Notes under the pieces: generated by a model
The model's input: only the letters and a program-made list of their open reading frames with translations
What the model was told of the DNA's origin: nothing
Databases searched by the model: none
Assembly: GCA_022495005.1 (NCBI GenBank)
Contig: JAGYXB010000437.1
Location: forward strand, 1,426,001 to 1,490,000
DNA: 64,000 nt
Reading direction: 5' to 3'
From: Rhyacophila brunnea
Taxonomy: Eukaryota > Arthropoda > Insecta > Trichoptera > Rhyacophilidae
Part shown: positions 22,092-33,429 of the stretch, one piece after another
Numbering within the stretch: position 1 is the stretch's first letter
Layout: the number at the start of each line of letters is the position of its first letter
Program-made: the position numbers and the translations under genes

Positions 22092-22460
22092 CATCTTGCA
22101 ATCGATTTTTAACTAACTTTCCGACTAGCAAGACATTTTGAACTTTTAGAATATATCAGAACACGATGTCAATGCATTCTTTTAGCCATCTTTAAGCAGA
22201 ATTGAATTCATTTTCAGTTAATTCTGTTTTGTATGAAAAGTTCTTTCGGAAGAAATCCGTAATCCAATCCACTATTATTGGGTGTTAGGGGTCTGGGGTC
22301 CTAGCAACTAAATTATTAATATATACGTACGTTACTATGGAAATCAATATGAATGTCAAAATGACATTTCAGTATTATTTCTATCAAGTACAATTTATTT
22401 TGATCGTTTAAGCTAGTCAAGTCAAGTTTATATGAATCAACAGAAGATTTAAAAACGTTG
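22092..22460 (+). mobile_element. Tc1/mariner-like MITE, copy 2 (left end missing)
   Basis: Matches 3320-3675 and 55965-56335: TCTTGCAATCGATTTTTAAC, GTTAGGGGTCTGGGGTCC, and an end TAAAAACGTTG followed by TA. The left end is replaced by the hAT-like element at 21664-22090. Confidence 0.75.
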
Positions 22461-22462
22461 TA

Positions 22463-23284
22463 AGTATATAAAAAAATATTTTTATATTGTAATTATTAGT
22501 ATTATAAATATTCCCAGATTCTTAACGTAATTACCAAAGTCAAAATCTAACGTCTGAATAATCAAGCCTTACCACTACCTTATATTCTAAACCAAGATTT
22601 TCCAATTTGCCGCTGTGAAACAACAATACGACTAAATGTTAAAACTTTATCTCAGGAAATTAAGCTAGACACTAACAAGATAATACGTTTTGTAATTACG
22701 TTCAGCTTCGAAATAACTGAAATATCAAAACTAAGTATTAGTTTTATTCATGTGTTGTTTTTTCAACCCATATTTGTAACTCCAGCGCTTGAGTCGAATG
22801 AATTTAACCAAAGATATTAGAGAAATAATTCTTCTTATATGTATATGAAGTTTAAACAAAACGACGAAATTGAAGCAAAATTATGACTCCTGTCCTACGG
22901 ATTATGTCAGTCATATGTGATTTCACATGCAGGCTCATTTGATGATAGTTATACAAATACGTTACTATTAACATAATAATTATGACATACGAGTAACATT
23001 AATGATTTTAAAGTAGTCTGGCTGCTTTATGCAAATCAAATGTAGCACGTTCTGCGTTATGTGATATTTTCGTAATGCATTTTTTGGAATATTTTTGTAT
23101 GCAGGCAGCCTGTCCGATTAATGGAAAATGTAGATCGAACGTGTTAGTTTGTGTTAATCACGATAACTCGTTTTTTTTTCAAATTATGGACTGTCTGCTT
23201 TCTGCATAACTACGCTCAATTATAAAAATTTGTACACAATAAACAGTCCATAAAACGTAAATTAACACCAGTGGGTATTTTATA
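22463..23284. other. Anonymous stretch
   Basis: No gene or repeat that I can name. Confidence 0.4.
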
Positions 23285-23286
23285 TA

Positions 23287-23495
23287 CACAAGGCAGCTAT
23301 GGGCGGCTATCGACGGTAGTTTACGATATTTACTTATGTATTATAATTGTTACAATAAGTTAGCCGTTGAAACTGTCAAAACTGTCTTATCTCTCTCTAA
23401 AAGTTAACACAGCCAAGAGAAGGACTTCTTCACAGTTAAGTTTAGACGGTTAACTTATTATTGTAACAATTAACCGCCTAATATGATATATTATT
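23287..23495. mobile_element. CACAAGGCAGC MITE, copy 1
   Basis: Preceded by TA and beginning CACAAGGCAGCTATGGGC. It contains the inner inverted pair TGTTACAATAAGTTAGCCGT and ACGGTTAACTTATTATTGTA. The right end appears truncated compared with 45279-45513. Confidence 0.65.
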
Positions 23496-23726
23496 ACGTT
23501 TTGACGATTTATATAGGTACGTTTATTGAGTGTAATATGATTGATAAGGTAGGGGATTATTTACAAACACTTCAACTATTCATAATTTGTTTGTTATATA
23601 TTTTTTTATTGTGATTCTTAACATAATAGGTAGGTGATAAAGTTTTTACTTACTTTATTGTACTGATTTGTTATATAAGTTAGAGTTAATTGTATTCATT
23701 TCAATGTATATTTGCCGTTTAGTGAG

Positions 23727-23797
23727 TGTACATAGTGCCTGAAGATGCCGAAAGGCGAAACCCGGGTCGCAAAAAATGACTCAAATGGAATAGTACA
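23727..23797 (+). ncRNA. Hammerhead-like ribozyme motif in PLE end, copy 1
   Basis: The core runs from 23739: CTGAAGA, stem II TGCC-GAAA-GGC, GAAAC, then a loop-less self-complementary stem III (ACCC/GGGT), then C at 23768 as the predicted cleavage nucleotide. Stem I starts with GC/GC (23737-23738 with 23769-23770) and may extend to TGTAC/GTACA. Hammerheads with a minimal palindromic stem III are known from Penelope-like elements and probably work as dimers. One unpaired U between the core and stem II departs from the textbook core. Confidence 0.5.
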
Positions 23798-23853
23798 AAA
23801 CTTAAATCCATTTAAATTTAATATTAAAATTCCATCAAGTACATTCACGTCAC

Positions 23854-24096
23854 TGTTCTGGCAGAAGACACTAATTCGAAAAAATGACATATTGAGTTAG
23901 TTATACCGAAATGTTCCTTATTTCAAACTTTACTGTCTAGAAACCTTCTTAATAAATAAACAGTCTTTATTTAAAAATCATCCTTTTTACCATTACTTAA
24001 TAAACTCACATGATAGACCATTTCAAACATTTTTACAACTTCAAAGTCAAATTACTCAAAACTAGTATTCTCCAGTTAGTATGTTCTGCCAGAACA
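23854..24096 (-). mobile_element. TGTTCTGGCAGAA MITE, copy 2
   Basis: Reverse-complement copy of 9536-9778 with ends TGTTCTGGCAGAAGACACT and TTAGTATGTTCTGCCAGAAC(A). It splits the PLE terminal repeat; joining the flanks restores the CAAGTAC...GTCGATAGTATT order seen at 42955-42985. Confidence 0.75.
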
Positions 24097-24284
24097 GAGA
24101 CGTTTAGTCGATAGTATTAATATTATAAATATTATTAATTAATGAAAACAATACGTCTATAATACATACAATATGGCAAAGAAGGAATCGAGATGGCTAA
24201 ATACACTATGGCAGTTCTGTTGGAGCACTCCAACCCTATTTAGATCCCTTGTCTATCAAGGTCCTCAATTTAATTTCCAACCAT

Positions 24285-24468
24285 GTCCGATCTTAGAATG
24301 GGTAATAACAGATTTTGTTTTTACGAAGAATGGATGTCAGCCACTTGTTCAACTCTGACTAAAACACAAATTTAAAAACAATATGTGCACTTGTCAGACC
24401 CAGAATTAGAATCTGGGCCCACGATGCTATAGGCCAACGATTAAGCCGCGCGGCCATCGTGGAATTGA
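24285..24468 (-). repeat. SINE-C copy 3
   Basis: Minus strand: a head containing GGCCGCGCGGCTTAATCGTT and TCTAATTCTGGGTCTGAC, then AAGTGGCTGACATCCATTCT, and a 3' end near CCATGTCCGATCTTAG (plus-strand reading). Confidence 0.8.
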
Positions 24469-24469
24469 T

Positions 24470-25755
24470 TACTCGACATAAATATTTGACAAATACCGAT
24501 TATATTAATATTTAAATTATATTATTTCTTGAATAAATTGTTATAATCGACTATATTAAATTTACGTATTATAGATTAAAATATTGTTAAAGATATATAG
24601 AGTAGAATATACACATTGTGATGTTCAAGTTTTACATATGGCAACTCCAAGTCGAGGGAAAAGAGCCAAAGCATCAACCACGTCTGACGATGGTGAATAA
24701 TAAAATTATTTAACTTTCAAAAGCTTTTTAGAAAATATAGTTAAAAATTTGGTAGGTATACAAAGAGAAAAAGTACTTTCTTTGCATGGCCTAAAAAATG
24801 TTATTAATATTCCGAATAAAATATATTTCATTTGTTCTTATATCCTTTATGTAAAACGAGCTAAAAATGGTGTGGTTCTTAAGAGGACGCTCTACAGAAT
24901 CGGCCTTGAGAATTGAAAATATGATTTTTTTACATGTGGTCCATAATAACTGGTCTACTAGTTAATATAAAAAGGTTGCCGCTAATGTTTGTCTCAATAA
25001 ACTCCCTACAAGTTTTTTTTTTTTTTATTAATCCTCCGAAGCTTGTGAAGTGAAGCTATGGGGTGACCAAAAAATAGTACTTTCTAATAAAATTTATTTT
25101 CTAATAAATTTACTAATAACATTTAATGTTACTAAATTCAATATGTTTATCAGTTCTTTGGTGGGAAGTATTGCAACTGATATGATGGATATGATAACTT
25201 TTTTGATTATGTGTTGGCCACGATATAAACTTAATAATATATTAATAACTTTTTAACCTGAAATTGTCCGACAACTAAACATACGAAGGATGTTGACATA
25301 CATATCAACCTACATTTTTATTTCATGTGCTATCCAAAAAACATTACTAATGAATAGTGCTTATTTGTAATGTTTAGGACCTACATATTAAAATAATAGG
25401 TATTGTTTAATTCTAATGCATATTTTTTAAAACGTAGAATTTACTGTCTGCCTATAAAAAGAAAGTGACTTTTTATTGCCTGCGCAACTTCACTTTTATA
25501 CTAGTGAAACAAGTGGTAGGTAAAGCCAATGGGCGAAATTATATATTATATTAAGAGTGCCTAAAAATAATTATTAACATACAGTCACTAGACACATTAT
25601 TTTTTTATTAATCCATCGGACTGGCGGGCATATAAAAAATGACTATAAAAAATGACTGTCGCTAGAAAAAGTGTCTGACAGGGCTGCCGACGCAATTAAT
25701 TATATTGTACTTTTTAAATTTAATTTATAATATATTTTATTTAAGTTTTGTGCAT
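24470..25755. other. Anonymous stretch
   Basis: No recognisable gene. A 20-codon ATG frame at 24640-24702 (MATPSRGKRAKASTTSDDGE) is hydrophilic and stands out slightly from its AT-rich setting. I cannot assign it. A T-run lies at 25014-25027. Confidence 0.35.
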
Positions 25756-25759
25756 CTAA

Positions 25760-25915
25760 TGCCGGGTCCACACTGGCGCAAAACAATGTCGCGCGACAAC
25801 CTCGATAAATTTTACGATAATTATCATAATGGCTTAAAAATTTTACGATAATTATCATACTTATCGTAAAATTTAACGAGGTTGCCGGCAACATGTTGCC
25901 AATTTGGACCCGGCA
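25760..25915. mobile_element. PIF/Harbinger-like foldback MITE
   Basis: A 156 bp element with ends TGCCGGGTCCACACTGG and CCAATTTGGACCCGGCA, flanked by TAA on each side (25757-25759 and 25916-25918). A TWA duplication is the PIF/Harbinger hallmark. The interior is nearly palindromic, with repeated TTTTACGATAATTATCATA blocks and AACCTCG/CGAGGTT. Confidence 0.8.
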
Positions 25916-25919
25916 TAAT

Positions 25920-28190
25920 ATCCACTGTGGTTCACGTAGTGGCATGTACCTGTTTTCTGGGGTCAACTAATTCAAAAAGTAAACACCCATAATAGAATTT
26001 TTCCAGTTTTGGTTGCATTATATTCCAACTCATTTCCGATATTATTAATGGAAATTTCTCGGTGTACATAGTAAACAAACCTACGAATAAAAAAAGACAG
26101 TAAGGAACACAGTGATTCATCGCAGTAAAAACTGGCAACCAAAATGGATTATATAATATATTCCATCGTATTATTTTCTCGAAATCATAAAGATACTATA
26201 ATAGTATTTGAGTATCAACCTATGTTCAATTTGAATTGGGTTATAATAATAATATACCCGTAGATATATCAATAGTATGTTTGCCACGATATCCACCCAA
26301 GTTATCAGTATGTACTTGCACAGGTTTGATTAAAAACTATGATGAAATTAACATTTTACAAATATTATATTATTTTGACAGCCCTGTTTTCTGATCAGCG
26401 GACACGTGCAGGTGGTGTTTATCAAATAATAATGTAAGATTGTCCACAATAATAATAATGTAGAAGTTCGACAATAGTAATAATACTAATAATAATGTTT
26501 TTTTTTTAAATAAAATCTCCGATGATTAGTGATTTTTGCCAAAAGATCGATTTAAATTAACGTGCGTACGACGCCGAGGTCGATTTCATACTAAATTATA
26601 TTTGAATACGGAGCTCTTCAGCCGCCCCTTAACTTCAGCAGCTTGGCTTTGTTAATAAATTTAATTTTAAAAATTGCATTGTTATTTGACACGCAATATC
26701 TTACTGCTTGAAATATTTAATTTAATACTTTACGTTGAATGTATTTGAAATTCGACTAGTCTTTTCGACAACTTGGTAAACAAAAAAGCTTAATTAGAGT
26801 AAAAAAGTTAGGTTACCTAATAAAGCGAACATTTTTGCAACCTTCACGTCATTTCAAGACCTAAAAACATCTATTCTAGTTATGTCGAATCATGTGTGGG
26901 AGCACCGCCATCTTTAGATTAATAAAGCCTGAGCATAACTTTTTGCACAAGCAACGAGTGGTCCACTGCCATACTATTTATTGATAACGTACTTGCAAGC
27001 AGAGTTTGGTATTCTGTAATGACTGAAAAATATAAATAAATTATTAATTATTGTCGTTTAGAATCGACTGTCACATTGACAAACGTCCTAGTGTATTATG
27101 ATATTATTATACACAGAAGAAGTTTACTTACTTTGATCATCACTTCCAATTATTAGTAACACATAACCACTAAATCAGATGAACTCCAAGGTCTCCTAGA
27201 TACGTTAAAATAATCTGAAAGAAATCTGAAACACTCCGACAAGTGAACACGACAGACGCTTTAGTATGAGCACTATATAGGCAATTCAATGACAGGTCAT
27301 CCATAGACAACGGGAGGGGCAAAAAGTAGGACCAGTCGTGTAATGTATCGGCTTCCTTCTTCAGTGGGCAATGGTGGGAGTTATCACTGTGGGAGCCATG
27401 GATGGCGGATGAAGAAGTCGTGATTTGGTGGTTGCTCCGAAGGATGTTTAATTAAGCGAGTTTTATTTGCAACGTAAACAGTCGGTACAAGAGTATTTTA
27501 CAGTAGTTATATTACTATACTTATGATACTGATCCGAGGTCCGAATCTCGATAGGATGAGATGTTGTGCGGAGCGATATAGAGACTGAGATTCCAAAAAA
27601 CCGAGAACTTATATTCGAGTGACATGCCCAATGAATTATGATTCGCTATTTATTGAAGTACTCACAATCAAAATAATATCTTGAAAGGAATATTTAAGAA
27701 ATAATTAATATAATTGAGTCAGCTACTATCTGGAGTCTGCGTCATCGGATATAGCTGACTGTGTGGAGAAATGGATATCGCGGAAATAATAATTATTGCA
27801 GTAAGTTATTTACTGAGTTTACAATAATTGGACACTACGGGAAATTTAATTTATAGTTCTGGTTAGTTATTTAATATCGCCGATCAATATGCTCACACGG
27901 ATTGAGTTGTTTATCCCCATACATGTTTCATAATATTATCTGATTTTTTTAATAATTGTATTAACTGTCCATTCATGGTGGAAATGCATTGTACTCGTAT
28001 TAATAATTGTAATAAAATACATTTTTTTGTGCTGAATCCACTTAATCGCGACTTTAACCTAGGTCTAAGACTGCGTACGATTTGCTGTTACATAACGTCA
28101 TGTTCTCTTAATTCTTATTCAATAGTAAGGATGCTAAACCTGAAGAATTAATGGAGAGTTGAGGCTTTCGAGATGTGATTATATATCTGT
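25920..28190. other. Mostly anonymous stretch
   Basis: No supportable gene. There is an AAT-type microsatellite at about 26425-26500. Positions 27290-27430 are GC-richer without a readable frame. Positions 27960-28035 match 8272-8345, the left end of the long inverted repeat element, with TTCATGGTGGAAATGCATTG and AATAAAA. Confidence 0.4.
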
Positions 28191-28195
28191 ACTTC

Positions 28196-28441
28196 AGAGG
28201 CAGACGGCTGCAAATGCCAAATACCCAATTGTTCAGGAAAGGCAAACAAAAAACAATTTTTATTTTAAATGAATACTTATAACTTCCAAGAAAATATACA
28301 TAGAATGATCATTATTTTTTGTATTCTAATTCAATTAAAGTACTTCTGGAATATGTTAGAAAGGAAGAAATATAATACAATTTTATGTCTTAAAAAAATA
28401 AAATAAAAAACGTAGTATGGATTTGCATCCTTCTGCCTCTA
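28196..28441. mobile_element. AGAGGCAG MITE
   Basis: CAGAGGCAGACGGCTGCAAA at 28195-28214 is matched, inverted, by TTTGCATCCTTCTGCCTCTA at 28422-28441. Non-coding. Duplication not resolved, so the superfamily is open. Confidence 0.55.
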
Positions 28442-28567
28442 AAGATATTTTGTTAATGTGGATTTGTATCTTATTTACCTAGCCAAAATAAAACAATTTA
28501 TAAGTTTAAAAAAATTATAGGTATAAATATAACAAAGCAAAACACATTTTTTTTTAATTTTTATTAT

Positions 28568-29630
28568 GTCATCATCATCATCACCAGCCTGAATCTATTC
28601 ACTGCTGGATGAAGGCCTCGCTAATCTCCAAGATGATTCCACTTCTCTCGTTCCTGTGCGTTGCGTTGCCAAGTTTTTCCACAGAACTTTATCATTTCAT
28701 CGATCCAGCGGCCTCTAGATCTACCTTGCGGATGTTTTTTTACCTCTTGGATACCACTGGATGACTAAATTTGTCCAATGATTGTCCTTTCTTCCATTTT
28801 CCAGCCCATTTCCATTTGAGGTTTTTAGCAAACTCTATCACGTCATTAATCCTTGTCTGTTCCCTTATCCACTCATTCCATTTTTTGTCCTTTTGCGTTA
28901 TGCCCAGCATTCACCATTCCATACCACGTTGTGCTACTCTAAGTTTCTGGATCTCTCTTTTCCTTAGGCTCAATGTTTCACACGCATGTGGTTACGGGAG
29001 GTACACACTGGTTGACCACTTTGCACTTTAGGCATTTTCGAAGAAATTATTCAGGCGGCCAAAAGCACTCCAGCCTAGCTTTACTTTCAATTTACCTTCA
29101 ATTTCATCAAATATACAACCATCTATAGACACTTATTGTGCCAGATAGTTGTAGTTTTTCACCTGTTCGAGCTGAATGCCATTGATAAGGATCTCTTTTT
29201 GGCCCGCAAAGCAGTTGAACATGACTTTATTCTTTGATACATTTATTTTCAAGCCTACTTTGTTGCTTACTCCAGCGAGTTACTGCATTCTGCTTTGGAG
29301 GCTTTCTGAGTCTTGCAAACTACTATTTATTGTTATCGGCAAAGCATAGATGACTTACGTATTCTCCATTTATGGGGATCCGTGTCATTCCAGTCAAGTT
29401 GTCTAAATAAGTCTTCAAATGTAGCTGTAAATAGTTTAGGTGAGATTGTATCACCTTGTCGGACTCCTTTGCTGATAGGAAATGCGCGATGGTTTATAAA
29501 AAACCTTTTAAAACACACCAAAACCTCGGTTCTCTAGCTAGACTAGTATGCAGTCCATCTATCCACAAATTTTAAAAACTCATAGGTCTCTTGGTTTCAA
29601 ACTGGTGGTTGAGCTTTTTAAGTGGACTGT
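28568..29630 (-). pseudogene. RTE-type LINE remnant including RT motif
   Basis: Longest RTE piece in the window, minus strand. It reads, from its 5' side, the conserved RT block FPISKGVRQGDTISPKLFTA then FEDLFRQLDW, next a region with NKVGLKINVSKNKVMFNC and GIQLEQVKNY (broken), then the C-terminal part (RKREIQKLRVAQRGMEW, WNEWIREQTRINDVIEFAKN), and TGATGATGATGA at 28568-28580. Many stops and frameshifts. The homologous order at 20382-21003 and 47093-48005 supports the call. Confidence 0.85.
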
Positions 29631-29639
29631 AATTATTTT

Positions 29640-30429
29640 TAGGGAAGATGAAGAGGTCGGATCTGGGGGTGGGGGCGATGGAACAGAATGCCAGACACTG
29701 ACTTTTGTGATGATGTTTGATGGCTCCGTGGTCTGGTTTCAACTGTCACTCGCACGGTATTGTTTGTTGTTTTGGGTCACCCGGTTAGTACACTCACGCA
29801 CTTTGTGACACAGTTTTATGGATTATATGTGAGGGTGTATGAATGATGGTGATAGATTCTGAATGAGTCTGTATCTATTGAGTTAATCATTTAAGCGACG
29901 GAGAGCTATTAGAAGCCCGCTCACGCCTGCTATCGAGATGCAACTCAATGTTCTTTGTAACACCGTCTCTCATGACCCGTATTTGCTTATTGATTGTCTG
30001 GCGACAATAACACTGAGGATTAGGAGATAGGTGAGGAGATAAGGAGTGGAATGGGAATATAACTGACCAAAACATCGTATTTCACAACCAGTGTTAGCAG
30101 ATTCATAGATTAGAAAGGCGTTTTAAATATTGTTTTTATTGCGTTTTTTTCCTTTCCCTCAATATTTTTCTCAAACAGACTTACGAGGTTTTGATATTGA
30201 TATGGGTGGATGGACATAAATTTAAGCTCGCAACGCCCAAATGAGCTCATCTACAAAATGTGTGGGATGTAATTTTATAAGACGTATTGACAATGCCTTT
30301 GTCGAAATTATTATATACCCAACATTATCAGCTCTTATCTAACAATTAATTATAAATATAATTCCAAAAAAATTATAAATAATATCAGTTATTAAATATC
30401 ATGTCTAGTCAGTTCTACATAAATAATAC
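29640..30429. other. Anonymous stretch
   Basis: Positions 29650-29780 and 29890-30060 are GC-richer with open frames of 62-86 residues that I cannot assign. One short string, TGTCACTCGCACGGTA, recurs at 59786-59801. No promoter or RNA gene seen. Confidence 0.35.
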
Positions 30430-30500
30430 ATAATAAACATAATTTCGAAAACACTTCTGAGAAAATATATTATAACCAATAGAAAAAAACTTTTTCTATC
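30430..30500 (-). repeat. SINE-A tail fragment
   Basis: On the plus strand: CATAATTTCGAAAACACTTC then TGAGAAAATATATTATAACC and AATAGAAAAAAACTTTTT. This is the reverse of the SINE-A tail; no head. Confidence 0.7.
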
Positions 30501-30589
30501 TAAAAATAAAATATCTATAATCTTATAAAAATCTATCTATAAACATTATTAGCAAGTTCAAGTAAGTTACATTCTGCGAATAAATGCTA

Positions 30590-31099
30590 CTTTGGCCTGT
30601 TAAGACATTTTAAGTCTTGCATACTATCTCGCCGAACTAAAAGCACTCTTTACAAGACATTTGTAAAACTAGTGCTCACCTACGCATCGGAAACCTGGAC
30701 ATTAAATCTGCGAAATGAACGAGCCCTGAACATCTTTGAAAGAAAAATTCTCCGCCGTATATATGGACCGATCAGGGACGGCACCAATTGGAGGAGAAGA
30801 TATAATGCTGAGCTCTACGGGCTGTACGAAGATTGCAGCGCAGTTCAATCAATTAAGATTGGGAGACTGCGATGGCTAGATCATGAGCACCGTATGAATG
30901 ACAATAAACCGGCAAAGAGAGTAATGTCCAGCAATCCAATAGGACGTAGAAGAAGAGGTAGGCCAAAGATTCGCTGGTTGGGTGGAGCTGCCAGTGACTG
31001 CTGTATTCTGGGAGTACGGGAAAGCGGCCACACTGTATAGGGACAGGTGGAGAGAGCTGTTGGAGGAGACTAGGACCCACACCGGGTTGTCGCGTTTGA
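30590..31099 (+). pseudogene. LINE C-terminus, plus arm of an inverted pair
   Basis: Plus-strand LINE polymerase C-terminus with LTYASETWTLNLRNERALNI, FERKILRRIYGPIRDGTNWR and RPKIRWLGGAASD, then, shifted in frame, RDRWRELLEETRTHTGL. It is the same family as 12801-13232. Only about 170 residues survive; the catalytic RT motifs are missing. It abuts an inverted copy of its own first half. Confidence 0.85.
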
Positions 31100-31500
31100 T
31101 TAAACTGCTCTGCAATCTTTGTACAGCCCGTAGAACTCAGCATTATATCTTCTCCTCCAATTGGTGCCGTCCCTGATCGGTCCATATATACGGCGGAGAA
31201 TTTTTCTTTCAAAAATGTTCAGGGCTCGTTCATTTCTCAGAGTTAATGTCCAGGTTTCCGATGCGTAGGTGAGCACTGGCTTTACAAGTGTCTTGTAAAG
31301 ATTGCTTTTAGTTCGGCGAGATAGTATGCGGGACTTAAAATGTCTTAACAGGCCAAAGTAGCATTTATTCGCAGACATGATTATTTTGTTGATTTCTTCT
31401 GTAATATCATTATGTCGAGTTACAAGAGAACCAAGGTAGGTATATGAAACTGTCGACAGTATTAAACAGAATTTCATATATAATATGCTACTATTTTTTT
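31100..31500 (-). pseudogene. LINE fragment, minus arm of the inverted pair
   Basis: Minus strand encodes about 134 residues: YTYLGSLVTRHNDITEEINK, LKSRILSRRTKSNLYKTLVK (approximate), VLTYASETWTLTLRNERALN and YNAEFYGLYKDC. Positions 31110-31380 are an inverted copy of 30590-30850. It lacks the 3' end of the element, so it is not an independent normal insertion. Confidence 0.8.
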
Positions 31501-31509
31501 TCATCGTAA

Positions 31510-31640
31510 TTTGATAGTATACAGGTGGCTCAATTGATAAAGTACATTTACCGAAATCCGAAGGATGCAGGTTCGCATCCCGATCGGTGTCTTTTTTTCT
31601 AGTAGCTTTGTTTATAAGTTGTTTTCAAATTATGTAGGTA
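31510..31640 (+). repeat. SINE-A with a different tRNA-like head
   Basis: Head: GGTGGCTCAATTGATAAAGT (A-box region), then GGATGCAGGTTCGCATCCCG (B box), then a TTTTTTTCTAGTAG tail and TTGTTTTCAAATTATGTAGG. The tail belongs to SINE-A, but the head differs from that at 222-290. Confidence 0.7.
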
Positions 31641-31644
31641 TGTG

Positions 31645-32375
31645 AATATAATATTATCGTCATGGTTTCAATAGTAGATTTTTTGATAATTAATTGTACG
31701 ATATTGAGTTATTTATGTTGAGAACTATTTTGACTATGAACCCATCTTCAGAACGACGCTTTTAGTGTCAGTAGTTAGGTATCTACTTATGGGCTCTACG
31801 CCGTCAACGATATGTAAATCCAACTTACTAAAATGATACGCATAGACGAAATTGCAAATAGTGACTAACACGGCAACGTCGCTTTCCTTGATAAGAAGTG
31901 AAATAATGATTTATCGTAATTTTTAGTAAAATATTTTTAATACCATACATTGGTGAAAGTATGAAAACTGTACGATTTAAATAAAAAAAAAATATAAAAT
32001 ATTATTAGATAAAATAAAGTTTAATTAATTTATAATATTTGAGACTTTCAATGTTGTTTAATATTAATAGTGACAGATTTTTATCAACCGCTTGTTCTTA
32101 CTCATTATATTATGTTAAGGAAAGAAGGAGAAAAAACAGGAGATGACGACCAAAAAATCTTTAAACAATATTGAATGTCTGCTTTGTTAGTGTTTGAATA
32201 AAAATGCTCGCACCACGGATACAAGTGTCACTAGTATTTGTACAATATTTTTTAATTGCAAGTATTGCAACACCAATTGTCAGTTGCCGCATGTATGTAA
32301 TATAATATATGTCAATCATGGTTTCATGGTATAATAACACATATTTAGTACTGCTAGTATTTCGTTTTTGCAAAG
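31645..32375. other. Anonymous stretch
   Basis: No gene or repeat that I can name. Confidence 0.4.
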
Positions 32376-32750
32376 ATAAAGCGTTAATTACATTGAGCTT
32401 CTTTACGAGCTGTTTATTTGTGAATTTACAACCTGCCTGTAAAGTCGCCCAGTGTAATCATCGAACAAGCTAATAAGCAGGTTGTAAACACTCTACCGAG
32501 AAAAGTTGAAAGCCGGTCAACTTTACACGCTACACGCCGGCGTGTGGGCCTACTGCGTCTGCGCAGTAGAGCGCAGTAGCAACCTCCCGGTAAAAAAACG
32601 AACTACGTTCTGTCAAAATAGGCTGGCTTGTGGTTTCAGCGAATGGAAAGTTTTGTGTGTAATCATCAAATCGCAGTAGCTGAATGCCCCGCTTTAAATT
32701 CGCCAACAAAGAGCTCGTAAAGAAGCTCAATGTAATTGACGCTTTATCGG
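32376..32750. mobile_element. GATAAAGCG MITE
   Basis: GATAAAGCGTTAATTACATT near 32376 is matched, inverted, by AATGTAATTGACGCTTTATC near 32732; the pair extends inward through GAGCTTCTTTACGAGCT. Inside are TTTACAACCTGC/GCAGGTTGTAAA, a 14 bp palindrome (ACACGCCGGCGTGT) and a block resembling MITE family 2 (CTGCGCAGTAGAGCGCAGTA). The insertion duplication is unclear. Confidence 0.65.
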
Positions 32751-32935
32751 TAGTTTGCTTTGTCAAAAATAAGTAAATAACAATCAAAACTAAATTTAAT
32801 TGATTTCTGTTTAACAAACTATTAATTCTTTGATTCAACGAATAATTCACAAGTTTAAAAAATGTAACATTCTAACAGTAATTACTTTAGTGATTAAGAA
32901 ACATAATCAAAACTTAAAATACAAAACCCTTCTTA

Positions 32936-33255
32936 TTGTGCCATCCTCTAGCGGAGGTCGGCCACCATCAAGGCGATCTTATCTTTGTCGTCTGCTACCC
33001 GGAACAGTTCAGTGAGGCTGCACTCGTACCAATCACGGAGGTTCTTAAGCCACGAAATGCGGCGCTGTCCTCTGCTACGCTTCCCATTGATCTTTCCTTG
33101 AATGACAAGTTGGGGAATGCTGTATTTTTGACCTCTCATAATGTGGCCGAGGTATTGTAGTTTCCTGGTTTTGATACTACGTAGAACAAAACCCGACTGC
33201 CAATAATAACGAAATTTAGAAAGCACTTCAAAGTATGTTGTAATACCCACAAGTC
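32936..33255 (-). pseudogene. LINE C-terminus (third family)
   Basis: Minus strand, about 100 residues: RKLQYLGHIMRGQKYSIPQL, IQGKINGKRSRGQRRISWLK, NLRDWYECSLTELFRVADDK, MVADLR. This is the familiar C-terminal block (LGHI-RG--Y, GKI-GKRS-GRR--SWLK-LR-W) of a non-LTR retrotransposon polymerase widespread in arthropods. Only this tail is present. SINE-A fragments lie next to it on both sides (32835-32875 and 33270-33425). Confidence 0.85.
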
Positions 33256-33269
33256 AACTTTGTCGTAAT

Positions 33270-33425
33270 TATATATGACACGTATAGTTTAGTGGTCAAG
33301 AGCACAAGAGCGCGAATCACGGGAGGAGCTGGTTCTCATCCTTCTGGGTATCATATTTTTTTTCAAAAAGATTTTTTCTAGTGGTAATATATTTCTCTGA
33401 CCTGTTTTCAAATTATGATGAGTTT
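33270..33425 (+). repeat. SINE-A with tRNA-like head
   Basis: Head: ACACGTATAGTTTAGTGGTC (A box), GAGCTGGTTCTCATCCTTCT (degenerate B box), then TTTTTTTTCAAAAAGATTTT and TTCTAGTGGTAATATATTTC. The tail block order is typical; the head is a third version. Confidence 0.7.
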
Positions 33426-33429
33426 AGAG

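Larger units (their letters stand above)
23640..24135 (+). mobile_element. Penelope-like element terminal repeat (interrupted)
   Basis: Positions 23640-23850 match 42064-42236 closely: a leader with TACTTACTTTATTGTACTG and TATATAAG, a decayed coding end, a hammerhead-like motif, then ATGGAATAGTACA and TTCCATCAAGTAC. The right edge resumes after the MITE at 23854-24096 with GTCGATAGTATTAATA. In Penelope-like retroelements such terminal repeats (pLTRs) flank an RT/GIY-YIG frame, which is absent here. Confidence 0.7.

Noticed and set aside
26425..26500. CRISPR-like array
   Set aside because: It is a simple AAT/ATA microsatellite with no spacer-repeat structure.
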